Origin: Cetobacterium somerae
GTDB lineage: Bacteria > Fusobacteriota > Fusobacteriia > Fusobacteriales > Fusobacteriaceae
Reading direction: 5' to 3'
Assembly (NCBI RefSeq): GCF_022430525.1
Contig: NZ_CP092520.1
Coordinates: 620,001-684,000 of the forward strand
Length of the DNA stretch: 64,000 bases
This document shows, piece after piece, positions 29,767 to 38,853 of the stretch. Below the pieces are notes generated by a model, which was not told the DNA's origin, searched no databases, and saw only the letters and a list, made by a program, of their open reading frames with translations. Position 1 is the first letter of the stretch; every line of letters starts with the position of its first letter. A program made the position numbers and the translations under genes.

Positions 29767-30778
29767 AGTGATTCAATATAAGTTGTAAAACTATATCATC
29801 TAATTTATCTTTATTATTTTTTATAAATTCATAAGCGTCATGAGAAAGGTTTTCAATATTATCTTTAGATTTATTGTCGAGCTCTAAAGAAGCTTTGTAT
29901 AATCTAGGATTTAATCTATAGTAGTTCCATTTATTTTTAGATGAATCAAATATTTTTCTCAAAACGAAATCATCTGTATTAGATTGTGCTGAGAAAAGAA
30001 TATCGATAATAGGGACTACCCATTTTGCACCACCTTTAGTTTTAAGGTGTTCATAGTTTTTGTACCCTTCTTTTTTACCTGTTCCAATAGAGATAAGAAT
30101 CATGTCATCAGATCCAGGAAAAGATGGCTTATCCTCTTTTAGATGTTTTTTAAAATCAATATTTCTAGCTTCAGCATATGCAATAAGAGCTGGATTGTTA
30201 GCAAAAATTCCTCCATCAATACAATTATAAATATCATTATTTAGAGATATTAATCTTTTAGCATTAAAATAAACAGGAGCTGATGAAGTGGCTATAACAA
30301 CATCTTTTAGTTTGAAATTTTTCAAAGGTTTTCTTTTAGCGTTTAAACTATCAAAAAATATTTCTTTAGCTCTAATTAAGTCATAAGAGGTTGACATGAA
30401 AGGTTTTACGGTATCACTTAAATTGATATCTCCAAATAGGGATTCTGCTAGTTCTTCAAGAGCTTTTGTAGAGTATTTAGGACGAAGGATTCCACCAAAA
30501 GATGAAACCCTTCTTATTATATTTTTTTTAAAAATTTTATCTCCACAATTTTTATAAAGCTCTACAATTTCTTGAGCACTATGATAATTAGGTGATGTAT
30601 AAAGGGCTCCAAGAATACCACCAGTACTTGTTCCTACAATTAAATCAAAATATTCATGAAGATATACTTTTTGTCCTACCTTTTTTGAAATTTCATTTTC
30701 CAAGTATTCACAAATAATAGCTGGAATAATTCCTTTTACACCACCACCATCAATAGATAAAATTCTAAGTTTTTTCAT
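29765..30778 (-). CDS. Patatin-like phospholipase
   Basis: 337 residues. Oxyanion-hole motif DGGGVKG (10-16), nucleophile Ser51 in GTSTGG, and the dyad Asp188 in DGGIFANNP: all patatin catalytic elements are intact. Hydrolyses acyl esters of membrane lipids. No signal peptide or membrane helix. It lies 7 bp behind a GH18 gene and shares its transcript with two chitinase-like genes, so it is part of that locus rather than a housekeeping enzyme. A CBASS-type (CapV) role is unlikely, as no nucleotide cyclase is nearby. Best inference is a lipid-attacking component of the same degradative set. Confidence 0.9.
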   Translation of the reverse strand: MKKLRILSIDGGGVKGIIPAIICEYLENEISKKVGQKVYLHEYFDLIVGTSTGGILGALYTSPNYHSAQEIVELYKNCGDKIFKKNIIRRVSSFGGILRPKYSTKALEELAESLFGDINLSDTVKPFMSTSYDLIRAKEIFFDSLNAKRKPLKNFKLKDVVIATSSAPVYFNAKRLISLNNDIYNCIDGGIFANNPALIAYAEARNIDFKKHLKEDKPSFPGSDDMILISIGTGKKEGYKNYEHLKTKGGAKWVVPIIDILFSAQSNTDDFVLRKIFDSSKNKWNYYRLNPRLYKASLELDNKSKDNIENLSHDAYEFIKNNKDKLDDIVLQLILNH

Positions 30779-30785
30779 AAAATCA

Positions 30786-33071
30786 CTATTTAATAATAGG
30801 TGCTAAAGCATTTTTAAATTGCCAGTTGTGATATTTATCCCAATCGATACTCCAAGTCATAAATCCTTTGACATTAGAATATCCTCTTCTTTGAACTTCT
30901 CTCCAAGCTTCAACAAAAACATTCATGTCGTTAATTGCACCAGTTCCAGCGGCTCCAACACCAGATGGTAATCCAATAGCTAAAATTTCCTCTGGAATAG
31001 GACCAATAGGGAATAGTTGTGCATATTGTCCTCCCCATGCAGGACCGTCGTGTCCTTTAATAAGAGCTTCAGTAAACTCAGGAATGAATCTAGCTTGATT
31101 TTTACAATCAATAGCTACTCCACTACCATCAAATGGATAAACACCAGTTCCAGGAGCATTGTAGTATTGAGGGTGTATTGTTGTTATTAAATGTTTTGTT
31201 TCTCTAATAAGATCAATATATAAACTTCCGAATCCAGTGCTTATTAAATAAGCAACTTCAGGAGCCATAGAATAGATAAAGTTAGGATCTTTAGCTCTAA
31301 AGTATTCAATAATTTCTTTTATAGCTTGAACAACATGCGATGTTCCATTTTGAGCACTTTGTCCTTCAAGGTCTACGTCAAATCCATTAAATCCATACTC
31401 TTCAATGATATTAATAACACCATTTTTAAAGATTTCTTTATCTGAATCTGATTTTATATGGAATACACCATTTTGTCCACCAACAGCGATAATAACATTA
31501 TGTCCTTTGGCTTTCATTCTTGCAACTTTTTCTTTAAATTGAGCTTTTGTAACAGCTTTACTTGCTTCTGGATCAAAAACAGGTGTTAAGTAGTCATTAG
31601 CATGTTCGATAAAAGATACAACTATTGTATCGTATTCAGTTGGAGTTTCTTCAAGATCGATATATGATGTAGGACCATTTCCTCCCCATGAAGACCAATA
31701 ACCAATTAAAGATTTTTTAGAACTTCCTGTTGACTCTTTTGTTATTGTAAGTATATTTGTTTGGTAATATGTTATAGTTGAAGCATTTTTTCCAGCAAAT
31801 ACTAATTGAACAGTATTATTTCCAGTTAGCAGTGGCAGTGATGTAACTTCAAGTGAAACATTAACCATAGAAGATCTTCTTGTAAACTCTACAGGTTTTG
31901 TAGCAGATTTAAATCCATTAACATAGATTGCATATTCAGTATGAATATCTAAAGATGGAATTGAAACTGTTCCTAAAAGTTGAGTGTTGTCTCCATTTAA
32001 ATAGATTGCCTCTACATCTGTTGCTCCAATTAAAGGTAATCTTTCTGGAAAGTTTACAGTTGGAACTTCAGGATCAACTGGTGGATCAACAGGAGGTTCA
32101 GGATTTGTTCCTCCACCTTCTACAGTTTCACCGTTTATAATAAGAGTTATTGGTTGTCCGTTTAAAGTAGCATTAGAAGCAACTTTAGTATCAAAAGGAG
32201 CACCAGTACCATTTATTCCATCAATTTTAAAAGATCCATTAGGTCCTAAATTAAAGTGAGGAGCACCAGACCAATCTGATCCAGAAGTTATAGATATTCT
32301 ATTACCAGTTTTAGAAGCATTAATCTGCCACTGAGAAAGTCCAGCCGCAGGAGAATCAAAACTTAATTCCCATTTGCCACCATAGTTTTCATTTGAATGA
32401 GATATTAATTCCATAGCAGCACTAAATCCATTGTTCCAAGACTGACTTGAAGTGAATTTTAATGTAGCTACATTGTCACCAGTTGGTGGAGGAATAATAA
32501 CATCTTCTTTAATTGTAACTAAGTTTGATGATTTTGTTATTTGCTCTAATGATTGTGCACCTCTATAAGAGAAGATAGCCTCAACAATATAATCTCCTGG
32601 AGTTAAAATAGTAGAGAAACTAATAGTTTCCACAGGAGTAGTTGTTGTTTTTTGTTCAATAGTATTTCTAACAGAAGTTTTTAAGTTATATGTAACCTGA
32701 GTTAATCTATTTTGAGAATCAGATATTGATTTTGTAACAACAGAAGCTTTTTTCTCTGTAGTAGTTAATTCAACAGTTCCTATAGTAGGTACTATAATTT
32801 CTGGATCAACAGGAGGTTCTGGAGGAATAGTATCTCCGTCTAAATCAAATATATTTTTTTCAACATTTGAAAGTAATTCTTTAATTTCAAAAAAGTATAT
32901 AATAGATGACTCCATATTTAAGCTATTTATTTTATTTTTTAATTCTATTAATTGGATATTTAAAGATTCAAGTTCGTTACCTGCATCAACAAATCTCTTT
33001 TTTAAATTGTTATAATGATTTAAAACATTTGTAAAATGTGATTTTATATTTTGTATTTCTAAAGTATTCAT
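30786..33071 (-). CDS. Multidomain GH18 chitinase-like protein (CBM2-like module)
   Basis: 761 residues, no signal peptide. Order: helical N-terminal region (1-80, ending YFFEIKELLSNVEKNIFDL) shared with two neighbours; Pro-rich hinge; Ig-like domain (about 95-195); a CBM2-like beta domain starting ATLKFTSSQSWNNGF (about 200-315); a Pro-rich hinge; a second beta domain (about 340-445); and a GH18 barrel (about 455-760) starting KKSLIGYWSSWGG. The GH18 motif is GFDVDLEG with catalytic Glu569; SFIEH and WSIDWDKYHNW are other conserved spots. Expected to cleave beta-1,4-GlcNAc (chitin or related N-glycan cores). Middle gene of a leftward operon, 18 bp after the upstream GH18 gene. Confidence 0.88.
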   Translation of the reverse strand: MNTLEIQNIKSHFTNVLNHYNNLKKRFVDAGNELESLNIQLIELKNKINSLNMESSIIYFFEIKELLSNVEKNIFDLDGDTIPPEPPVDPEIIVPTIGTVELTTTEKKASVVTKSISDSQNRLTQVTYNLKTSVRNTIEQKTTTTPVETISFSTILTPGDYIVEAIFSYRGAQSLEQITKSSNLVTIKEDVIIPPPTGDNVATLKFTSSQSWNNGFSAAMELISHSNENYGGKWELSFDSPAAGLSQWQINASKTGNRISITSGSDWSGAPHFNLGPNGSFKIDGINGTGAPFDTKVASNATLNGQPITLIINGETVEGGGTNPEPPVDPPVDPEVPTVNFPERLPLIGATDVEAIYLNGDNTQLLGTVSIPSLDIHTEYAIYVNGFKSATKPVEFTRRSSMVNVSLEVTSLPLLTGNNTVQLVFAGKNASTITYYQTNILTITKESTGSSKKSLIGYWSSWGGNGPTSYIDLEETPTEYDTIVVSFIEHANDYLTPVFDPEASKAVTKAQFKEKVARMKAKGHNVIIAVGGQNGVFHIKSDSDKEIFKNGVINIIEEYGFNGFDVDLEGQSAQNGTSHVVQAIKEIIEYFRAKDPNFIYSMAPEVAYLISTGFGSLYIDLIRETKHLITTIHPQYYNAPGTGVYPFDGSGVAIDCKNQARFIPEFTEALIKGHDGPAWGGQYAQLFPIGPIPEEILAIGLPSGVGAAGTGAINDMNVFVEAWREVQRRGYSNVKGFMTWSIDWDKYHNWQFKNALAPIIK

Positions 33072-33089
33072 TGCACACTCCTCGTTAAA

Positions 33090-35216
33090 TTATAGTGTAG
33101 CTTCTTTCCAAGCTTCATTTGATGATGGTGGTTGATCCCATGCAGAAACATACCAACCATTAACATAATATTTACCATTGTAGTAAACTTTCGTATTTGA
33201 ATTTGGGTAACTCATTGATTCATGCCAAACTGGAGTACCATTATAAATTCCAGAATCTGCTGAAAAAACTAGTGGAGAAACCTCAGTGTTTGTATTATTA
33301 TAAATTTGGAAAGCTTTAGTAAAAGCTAGTTCTTCTTGAGTTAAACCAGTAGAGTCAGGACCGTTAACTTCTGAACCATTATTTGCTTTATCTCTATTTG
33401 CAGACCAGAAAGTTATCATTCCAACATTTTTAGTTTTACAAAAATTAATAACAGGAGTAACATCTTCTAAGAAAAATGTATTAAAAGCTCCAGTGTCATT
33501 TATTCCAATCTCAGGACAGATTCCAATCATAGCCCAAAGTTCATCATCAGTTTTTGTAATTCCATTGTTACTATAAAGAGTTCTTAATTGTGAATGAAGG
33601 TTTGTCATAGCTGAAATTGCTTGTTCGGCCATATTTCCAGAGTAAGCACCACCGTAACACATAGCCATTATATTAACTCCTTCGATCTCAACACCTTTTT
33701 TTATAGCATCATCAATTAAAAGAATTTCATTTTGATTTAAACCATAAGGCATAACGGGAAGTGTGAACCAAATTCCAACGTATTTATCTTCAGCTTTTAA
33801 TTCATCTTGTAAAAGCTTTATAGCCATATGGTTTCTTTTGTTTTCTTCACAAGTTTCGTTACCAGAAGTTCTGTTGTGTTCCATATCGAAATCAACTCTA
33901 TTTAAGTTCCAGTTATTTATGATTGATTTGTATTTATTTTTTAAGTCTTGAATATCTGTGATAACTTCATTTAAGTAGGGACCGTTAAGTCCACCAAAAG
34001 ATATACAAACATCTCCACCCATAGATCTTAATCTTTCTATATCTTGCATAAGTCCAGCATTAGTTCCTTTGTTACCAGGTAAATTTATATTTCCTGCCCA
34101 AGCTGGATTTTTGTTAGAGTCCGCAGTTATAAAACCTAAATTATAAAATTGAACACCAGTTATTTTCGATTTGTCTGCTAATCCAAATTTAGAATTAACG
34201 TCATCTCTAGCAGCATCTACAAAAGGAGCAAAAATACCTCTAGGCCATTTTTTACTTGGTGTAGGTTCAGGATCCGGAGTTGGATCTGGATTAGGATCTG
34301 GGTTAGTTGTATTTTCTTTGATAGTTATAGTATTAGATTTCAATAAAATTTCACCAATTCTAGAACCAATATTATATTTACAATTACAGTTGAAGAAATA
34401 ATTCCCATCAGTAACATTTGCAAATTGAATATGTTCAAAAGGGTTGGTATTAGTGATTGTTTCAATTGAAATATTATTTGAGTTTTTTAATGTATATACT
34501 ACTTCAGTGATTGCAGAATCTTTATCTACAATTTTAGTCAGTAAACCTTTTGGAGTACTTTCAAAAGCTGTTAAAGCTGCACAACAAATACTAGGAACTT
34601 CTTTATCAACTAATTGAATTATAACTGTATTTGATTTGAGAGTTTTACTTTGAATAACCTCATTATCTCCATCGTAGTAATAAGTTGCTATAAAGTAAAA
34701 AGATCCGTGGTCTCTGAAGTTAAAATCTACATTAAACATAGATTCAGGTAAAGAGATATGTACCACTTCGTTAGTTCCAGATGATGATTCTTTGTATAAT
34801 CTATATTCAACACTGTTTAATCTAATTTCAGGATCAACAATATCTTTTAAAGATCCAGTTAAAGTAAGACCAGTATCTTCTAAAATAGCAGTTCTAATTT
34901 CAGGAATTACAATTTCAGGAACTTCAGGTTCACTTACTTCGATTATATGTTCTAAATCGAAAATCATTTTTTCTACATCATAAGCAAGAGCTTTTATTTC
35001 GAAAAAATCATTAATGTTATTAGCACTATTTAGATTATTTGATAAATTTACTAAAAGTTCTAATTTATTTTTTGTCATATTATATTCTGGATTTGATGAA
35101 ACAATATCCATTATTAGGTTCATACTTGTCTGAAGAGTCTTAAACTTGTCAAAAAGTGATGAAATTTTACTTTTTAAGTCATTGACTTGAAAATCTAGTT
35201 CGTTATTCGAATTCAA
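33090..35216 (-). CDS. Multidomain GH18 chitinase-like protein with C-terminal chitin-binding domain
   Basis: 708 residues, no signal peptide. N-terminal helical region (1-95, with DFFEIKALAYDVEKMIFDL), two Ig-like domains (about 105-205 and 210-300), a (PDPx)n hinge, a GH18 barrel (about 325-650) with SFGGLNGPYL and catalytic Glu446 in RVDFDMEH, then a CBM5/12-type chitin-binding domain (about 665-708: YYNGKYYVNGWYVSAWDQPP). The start is TTG at 35216, with GGAGG 10 nt upstream; no ATG fits. First gene of the leftward operon. GH18 proteins with D-F-D-M-E sites can be chitinases or endo-beta-N-acetylglucosaminidases, so the exact substrate is open. Confidence 0.87.
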   Translation of the reverse strand: MNSNNELDFQVNDLKSKISSLFDKFKTLQTSMNLIMDIVSSNPEYNMTKNKLELLVNLSNNLNSANNINDFFEIKALAYDVEKMIFDLEHIIEVSEPEVPEIVIPEIRTAILEDTGLTLTGSLKDIVDPEIRLNSVEYRLYKESSSGTNEVVHISLPESMFNVDFNFRDHGSFYFIATYYYDGDNEVIQSKTLKSNTVIIQLVDKEVPSICCAALTAFESTPKGLLTKIVDKDSAITEVVYTLKNSNNISIETITNTNPFEHIQFANVTDGNYFFNCNCKYNIGSRIGEILLKSNTITIKENTTNPDPNPDPTPDPEPTPSKKWPRGIFAPFVDAARDDVNSKFGLADKSKITGVQFYNLGFITADSNKNPAWAGNINLPGNKGTNAGLMQDIERLRSMGGDVCISFGGLNGPYLNEVITDIQDLKNKYKSIINNWNLNRVDFDMEHNRTSGNETCEENKRNHMAIKLLQDELKAEDKYVGIWFTLPVMPYGLNQNEILLIDDAIKKGVEIEGVNIMAMCYGGAYSGNMAEQAISAMTNLHSQLRTLYSNNGITKTDDELWAMIGICPEIGINDTGAFNTFFLEDVTPVINFCKTKNVGMITFWSANRDKANNGSEVNGPDSTGLTQEELAFTKAFQIYNNTNTEVSPLVFSADSGIYNGTPVWHESMSYPNSNTKVYYNGKYYVNGWYVSAWDQPPSSNEAWKEATL

Positions 35217-35627
35217 AATAGATTGACCTCCTAGTTTTTTATGGTTATTTATACTAATTCCATAGATTGAAATTATTATTTTAATAAAAAGAAAAAATAT
35301 TTCAAAAGAATTTAAAATTTATGATAAGTGAATTTATATTAACATAACTGGATTAAAAATTCAAACTAAAAAATAAATAAAATATAAAACCTTATTTAAA
35401 GGGATAAAAAGCTAGTGAAAATGCATGGTTAAAAAATATATATAAAATTTTTTAAAAATATTGTTGATTATTTTAAATAAAAACTGTATTATATTTTCAT
35501 AAATGTTTAAAAAAGTGAAATATAGTTTAATTTTAAGGGCTATATTTTGAATTATATTTTAAAAAGAAAAAAGAAAACATGATAAGTGAAAATATTTAAA
35601 GATATTTTTATAATGAAAGGAGATAGT
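35217..35627. other. Divergent intergenic region of the chitinase/M60 locus
   Basis: About 410 bp of very AT-rich DNA between the two divergent operons. It contains one good rightward promoter (35464-35492). No clear leftward -35/-10 pair, riboswitch or repeat was found. Short TATGATAAGTGAA-like words occur twice (around 35321 and 35579), which may be regulatory. Confidence 0.5.
35464..35492 (+). promoter_or_regulatory. Promoter of rightward coiled-coil/chitinase operon
   Basis: TTGATT (35464-35469), 17-bp spacer, TATTAT (35487-35492); leaves an untranslated leader of about 130 nt. Confidence 0.6.
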
Positions 35628-36050
35628 ATGTTCTTTAATAAGAAAAATAAAGAGCTAAAAAAAGAAGTTGCTAATCTAACTGCCATAAATAAAGAATATG
35701 AAGAAAAATGTGAATATTATCAAGAAAAATATTTACAAATTAAAACAGAATATGTTGAAGCTCTGAAAAGAAACGAAAACTTTAATAATGCTTTTAGAGA
35801 AAGCTTTTCAGAATTATCTTCAAAATTAATATCGGTAGAGATTACACTTTCTAAATTAGAAGAAAAAAATAAAGAGTTTTCTAAAACAGAAACTTTAGTA
35901 AGAAAATTTCAAGATCTTGAAGGTGATTTAATAAAATTATCAAGAGAAATTGGAAGATTATCAACATTTTTAGAGAAACACACAAATTTTAATAAAGAAA
36001 CATCAACTTATCAAGCAAATCTTGAAAAATCATACAGAATGTTTAAATAA
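35628..36050 (+). CDS. Small coiled-coil protein at head of chitinase/M60 operon
   Basis: 140 residues, almost entirely charged helix with heptad pattern (NKKNKELKKEVANLTAINKEYEEK and onwards). No signal peptide, enzyme motif or membrane segment. An in-frame ATG at 35586 exists, but AAAGGAG at 35616-35622 fits ATG 35628. It is the first gene of the rightward operon, 24 bp before a chitinase gene. I do not recognise a family; the helical nature and the helical N-termini of the neighbouring enzymes suggest it could scaffold or dock them (inference). Confidence 0.65.
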   Translation: MFFNKKNKELKKEVANLTAINKEYEEKCEYYQEKYLQIKTEYVEALKRNENFNNAFRESFSELSSKLISVEITLSKLEEKNKEFSKTETLVRKFQDLEGDLIKLSREIGRLSTFLEKHTNFNKETSTYQANLEKSYRMFK

Positions 36051-36074
36051 AAATTTATTAAATGGAGGACAAAA

Positions 36075-38786
36075 TTGCAAATGAAAAGAACAAATAATGA
36101 CTTATTTCCTGTTGTAGATAAAGAACAAGAGTTCCAAAAGATATATAACAACACAATAGAAAAAGTTAATTTTATAAATAGCAAGTATTCAACTATTCAT
36201 AATGGAGTAGCTTGTGAAGAGCTAGATCCAATGATTGAAAAAATGAATAACTTCGTATTAAATCTTAGTAGAGTAACAAAATTAGAAGAGTACCTTTCTT
36301 TTAAGTTGTTAGTACAAAATATTTTAAAACTTCTTGGAGAGTGTGATCACGAAGGAACATTACCACCTATTCCAGAGCTAGAACCTACAGTTTTAAGTGC
36401 TATTTTAAAAAATATAAATAAAAATTTAACAGGAGAATTAACTTTAGGTGAAAATGCACATCTAATAACTTCTGTTGAGTATGAGTTATATAAAAATAAT
36501 ACAAGAGTAGAGAAAATTACAACTAATTCAGGATCTCAAATTGCAAACTTTGCATCAAATACACCTGGAACATATCAATTTATAGCAAAATATTATTGGG
36601 CTGATAAATTTAAACAGATTACATCAAATACAGTTATAGTTGAAGAGGATGTAGTAATACCTCCACCAGTTGAAGGAGATTTCCCAGCAACATTACCATA
36701 TTCAAATTTGTGGGCACATACAGTTAATACAAATGGAAATTACGAGATAACACTTAATAATACTTGGGGAGTTATTGATAGTAAATTGGCTGTTTACTTA
36801 GATGGAGAGTTAACAGAAGTATTAGCGACAAACTTTACAGCAGGAAACAAAGGTTCGGCTAAAAATACAGTGTCAGCTTCTAAATATCCTTCAAACAAAG
36901 ATTTAAAATTTGTTTACAGAGTTACATATGTAAGAGATGAAAAAACAAATGATAAAGTTGTAGTTTATTATAAGAGTACAACAGGTACAATTGAAGTAGC
37001 TACTCCAGATGGAGGAGTAAAATATTGTAAATATCCAGAGTGGAGTCCAGAAATCGAGTACGGATCACCTACAAATAAAATAGTGTTTTATCAAGGATTC
37101 CATTTTAAGCATACAGGGTGGGCAACAACAGGAGAATCACCAAAATTAAATGGAGACTGGTCACCATGGACAAAGTTGTCAGTGGCAGAAGAGAGTTCAA
37201 TTGCTTGTCCTGGAAATCACTTAATGGATTCAGCAGGAACAAAACCAAATGCTCATTTAGAGCCAATGAATATCTCAGAAGTTGAAGGTTTAGGATCTCC
37301 AATGGAAAAGATGCATATAACTTATACTCCAGAGTGGGGGAAATGGGGAGGAAGAAAGTATACTCCAAAAATAACTCCATGGAATAAAATATCTCATATG
37401 CAATATGCATTCGTAGATGTAATTCCTGATTATACAGGAAAGTTCTTTACAGACAAAGATGATATATCTCATTTAGCTCAATCAGCAAGAGATGCGGTTA
37501 ATGGTGCAGGAAACTTAAATGTTTCTCCAAATATATTTGATCCAGGTGCAGCATTCTCAGCTTACGGTGGAACAAATGCATTTATGACAGAGTATAACGA
37601 AATGTGTAAAAAATATCCATATGTAAAACCAATTGCATCACTAGGTGGATGGTCAAGATCAGCATTCTTTAGAGATGCAGCTCAATCAAATAAAATAGAT
37701 TACTTCGTTAAGAGATGTATTGATTTTATAAGAGAGTTTAACTTTGCTGGAATAGATATTGACTGGGAATTCCCTTGTTCAAGAAGAGATGCAGACTTAG
37801 TTGATAATAAAAATGACTTAGGAACACCAAGAGCAGCTGACGATGAGGAAGTACTATTCACTAACTTAATGAAAGCATTAAGAGGAGCTTTAGATAAAGC
37901 AGGACAAGAGGATGGAAAATACTATTTCTTATCATGTGCTATAGTATCAGGAAAAACTCATATTAAAAAGAGTGGAATTGGAGTGTGGCATCCAACTTGT
38001 GACTTTATTAGTTACATGACTTACGATGTACATGGAGCATTTGATCCAATATCAAATCACCAATCATATTTATTCCAAAATACAAGTGAGCCATTAGTAG
38101 AGACAAATCCACAAGATAACGCAATGTCGATTAAGGATTTAATTGATTATGTAACAACAACTTATGGAGTACCAGCAAATAAATTAACAGTTGGAGCACC
38201 GTTTTACTCAAGAGGATGGTCAGGAATATTTATGCCAAGTTCAGGTTGGCCTACAAATATGCCAGGATTATATGTAAGAACAACTATTGATCCAGCTGCA
38301 AGTGAAACAAAAGGATGTTCAGCTCCAGGAACAATGGACGGAGGAAGAGGAGCAGGAGTTTTACCTCTACATCATTTAAATAAATTAATTAAAGGGGAAA
38401 ATGTATCAGTAAGAACTTTAGATATGAATGGTCCAGCTAACCCACACGCAGGAACTATTTTAAAGGGATCAGATTTCCAATACTATTATGATGAGGCCGC
38501 TCAAGCACCTTATTTATATAATCAAACTGCAGGAATTTTCTATACATTTGAAGACGAAAGATCAGTTGAAACAAAGTGTCAATGGATTGTAGATAATAAC
38601 TTAGCAGGATTAATTTCATGGGATATTGCAATGGATGATTATGGTATTGATATGCATAGTTCAGAAGCAACATCAGCTTATCCAACATTATACCAAGCAG
38701 AGCACTTATTAACATCAGTAATATTTGATAAGTTCAAAGCAAACTCATTAAGATTAAACTATTTAAATAAAATAGCTAGAAGATAA
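36075..38786 (+). CDS. Multidomain GH18 chitinase with CBM5/12 domain
   Basis: 903 residues, no signal peptide. Helical N-terminal region (1-95), Ig-like domain (about 108-195), a second beta domain (about 205-310), CBM5/12 chitin-binding domain (about 315-370, with WSPEIEYGSPTNKIVFYQG and final W), then a GH18 barrel (about 410-890). The barrel has SLGGWS, the complete motif GIDIDWEFP with catalytic Glu565, MTYD, and C-terminal LISWDIAMDD: a classic chitinase A/B-like site. Start is probably TTG 36075, 6 nt after GGAGG; ATG 36081 (12 nt) is the alternative. A hairpin follows the stop, so downstream genes may be partly attenuated. Confidence 0.92.
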   Translation: MQMKRTNNDLFPVVDKEQEFQKIYNNTIEKVNFINSKYSTIHNGVACEELDPMIEKMNNFVLNLSRVTKLEEYLSFKLLVQNILKLLGECDHEGTLPPIPELEPTVLSAILKNINKNLTGELTLGENAHLITSVEYELYKNNTRVEKITTNSGSQIANFASNTPGTYQFIAKYYWADKFKQITSNTVIVEEDVVIPPPVEGDFPATLPYSNLWAHTVNTNGNYEITLNNTWGVIDSKLAVYLDGELTEVLATNFTAGNKGSAKNTVSASKYPSNKDLKFVYRVTYVRDEKTNDKVVVYYKSTTGTIEVATPDGGVKYCKYPEWSPEIEYGSPTNKIVFYQGFHFKHTGWATTGESPKLNGDWSPWTKLSVAEESSIACPGNHLMDSAGTKPNAHLEPMNISEVEGLGSPMEKMHITYTPEWGKWGGRKYTPKITPWNKISHMQYAFVDVIPDYTGKFFTDKDDISHLAQSARDAVNGAGNLNVSPNIFDPGAAFSAYGGTNAFMTEYNEMCKKYPYVKPIASLGGWSRSAFFRDAAQSNKIDYFVKRCIDFIREFNFAGIDIDWEFPCSRRDADLVDNKNDLGTPRAADDEEVLFTNLMKALRGALDKAGQEDGKYYFLSCAIVSGKTHIKKSGIGVWHPTCDFISYMTYDVHGAFDPISNHQSYLFQNTSEPLVETNPQDNAMSIKDLIDYVTTTYGVPANKLTVGAPFYSRGWSGIFMPSSGWPTNMPGLYVRTTIDPAASETKGCSAPGTMDGGRGAGVLPLHHLNKLIKGENVSVRTLDMNGPANPHAGTILKGSDFQYYYDEAAQAPYLYNQTAGIFYTFEDERSVETKCQWIVDNNLAGLISWDIAMDDYGIDMHSSEATSAYPTLYQAEHLLTSVIFDKFKANSLRLNYLNKIARR

Positions 38787-38794
38787 TAAAACAA

Positions 38795-38820
38795 TTAAAG
38801 GGGAGGTAACTCCCCTTTAA
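38795..38820 (+). terminator. Hairpin after chitinase gene (weak terminator or attenuator)
   Basis: Perfect 10-bp stem TTAAAGGGGA / TCCCCTTTAA. The T-run behind it is poor (TTATAT), so read-through into the M60 genes is likely. Confidence 0.6.
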
Positions 38821-38853
38821 TTATATAAAAATCAAAATAAGGGAGTTTAAATT

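Noticed and set aside
29765-30778. Patatin as a CapV effector of a CBASS defence system
   Set aside because: No CD-NTase cyclase or other CBASS gene is nearby; the gene sits in an operon with chitinases.
34171-34401. Rightward frame with a GSGSGSG stretch
   Set aside because: Antisense of the Pro/Asp hinge of the GH18 gene; no ribosome-binding site.
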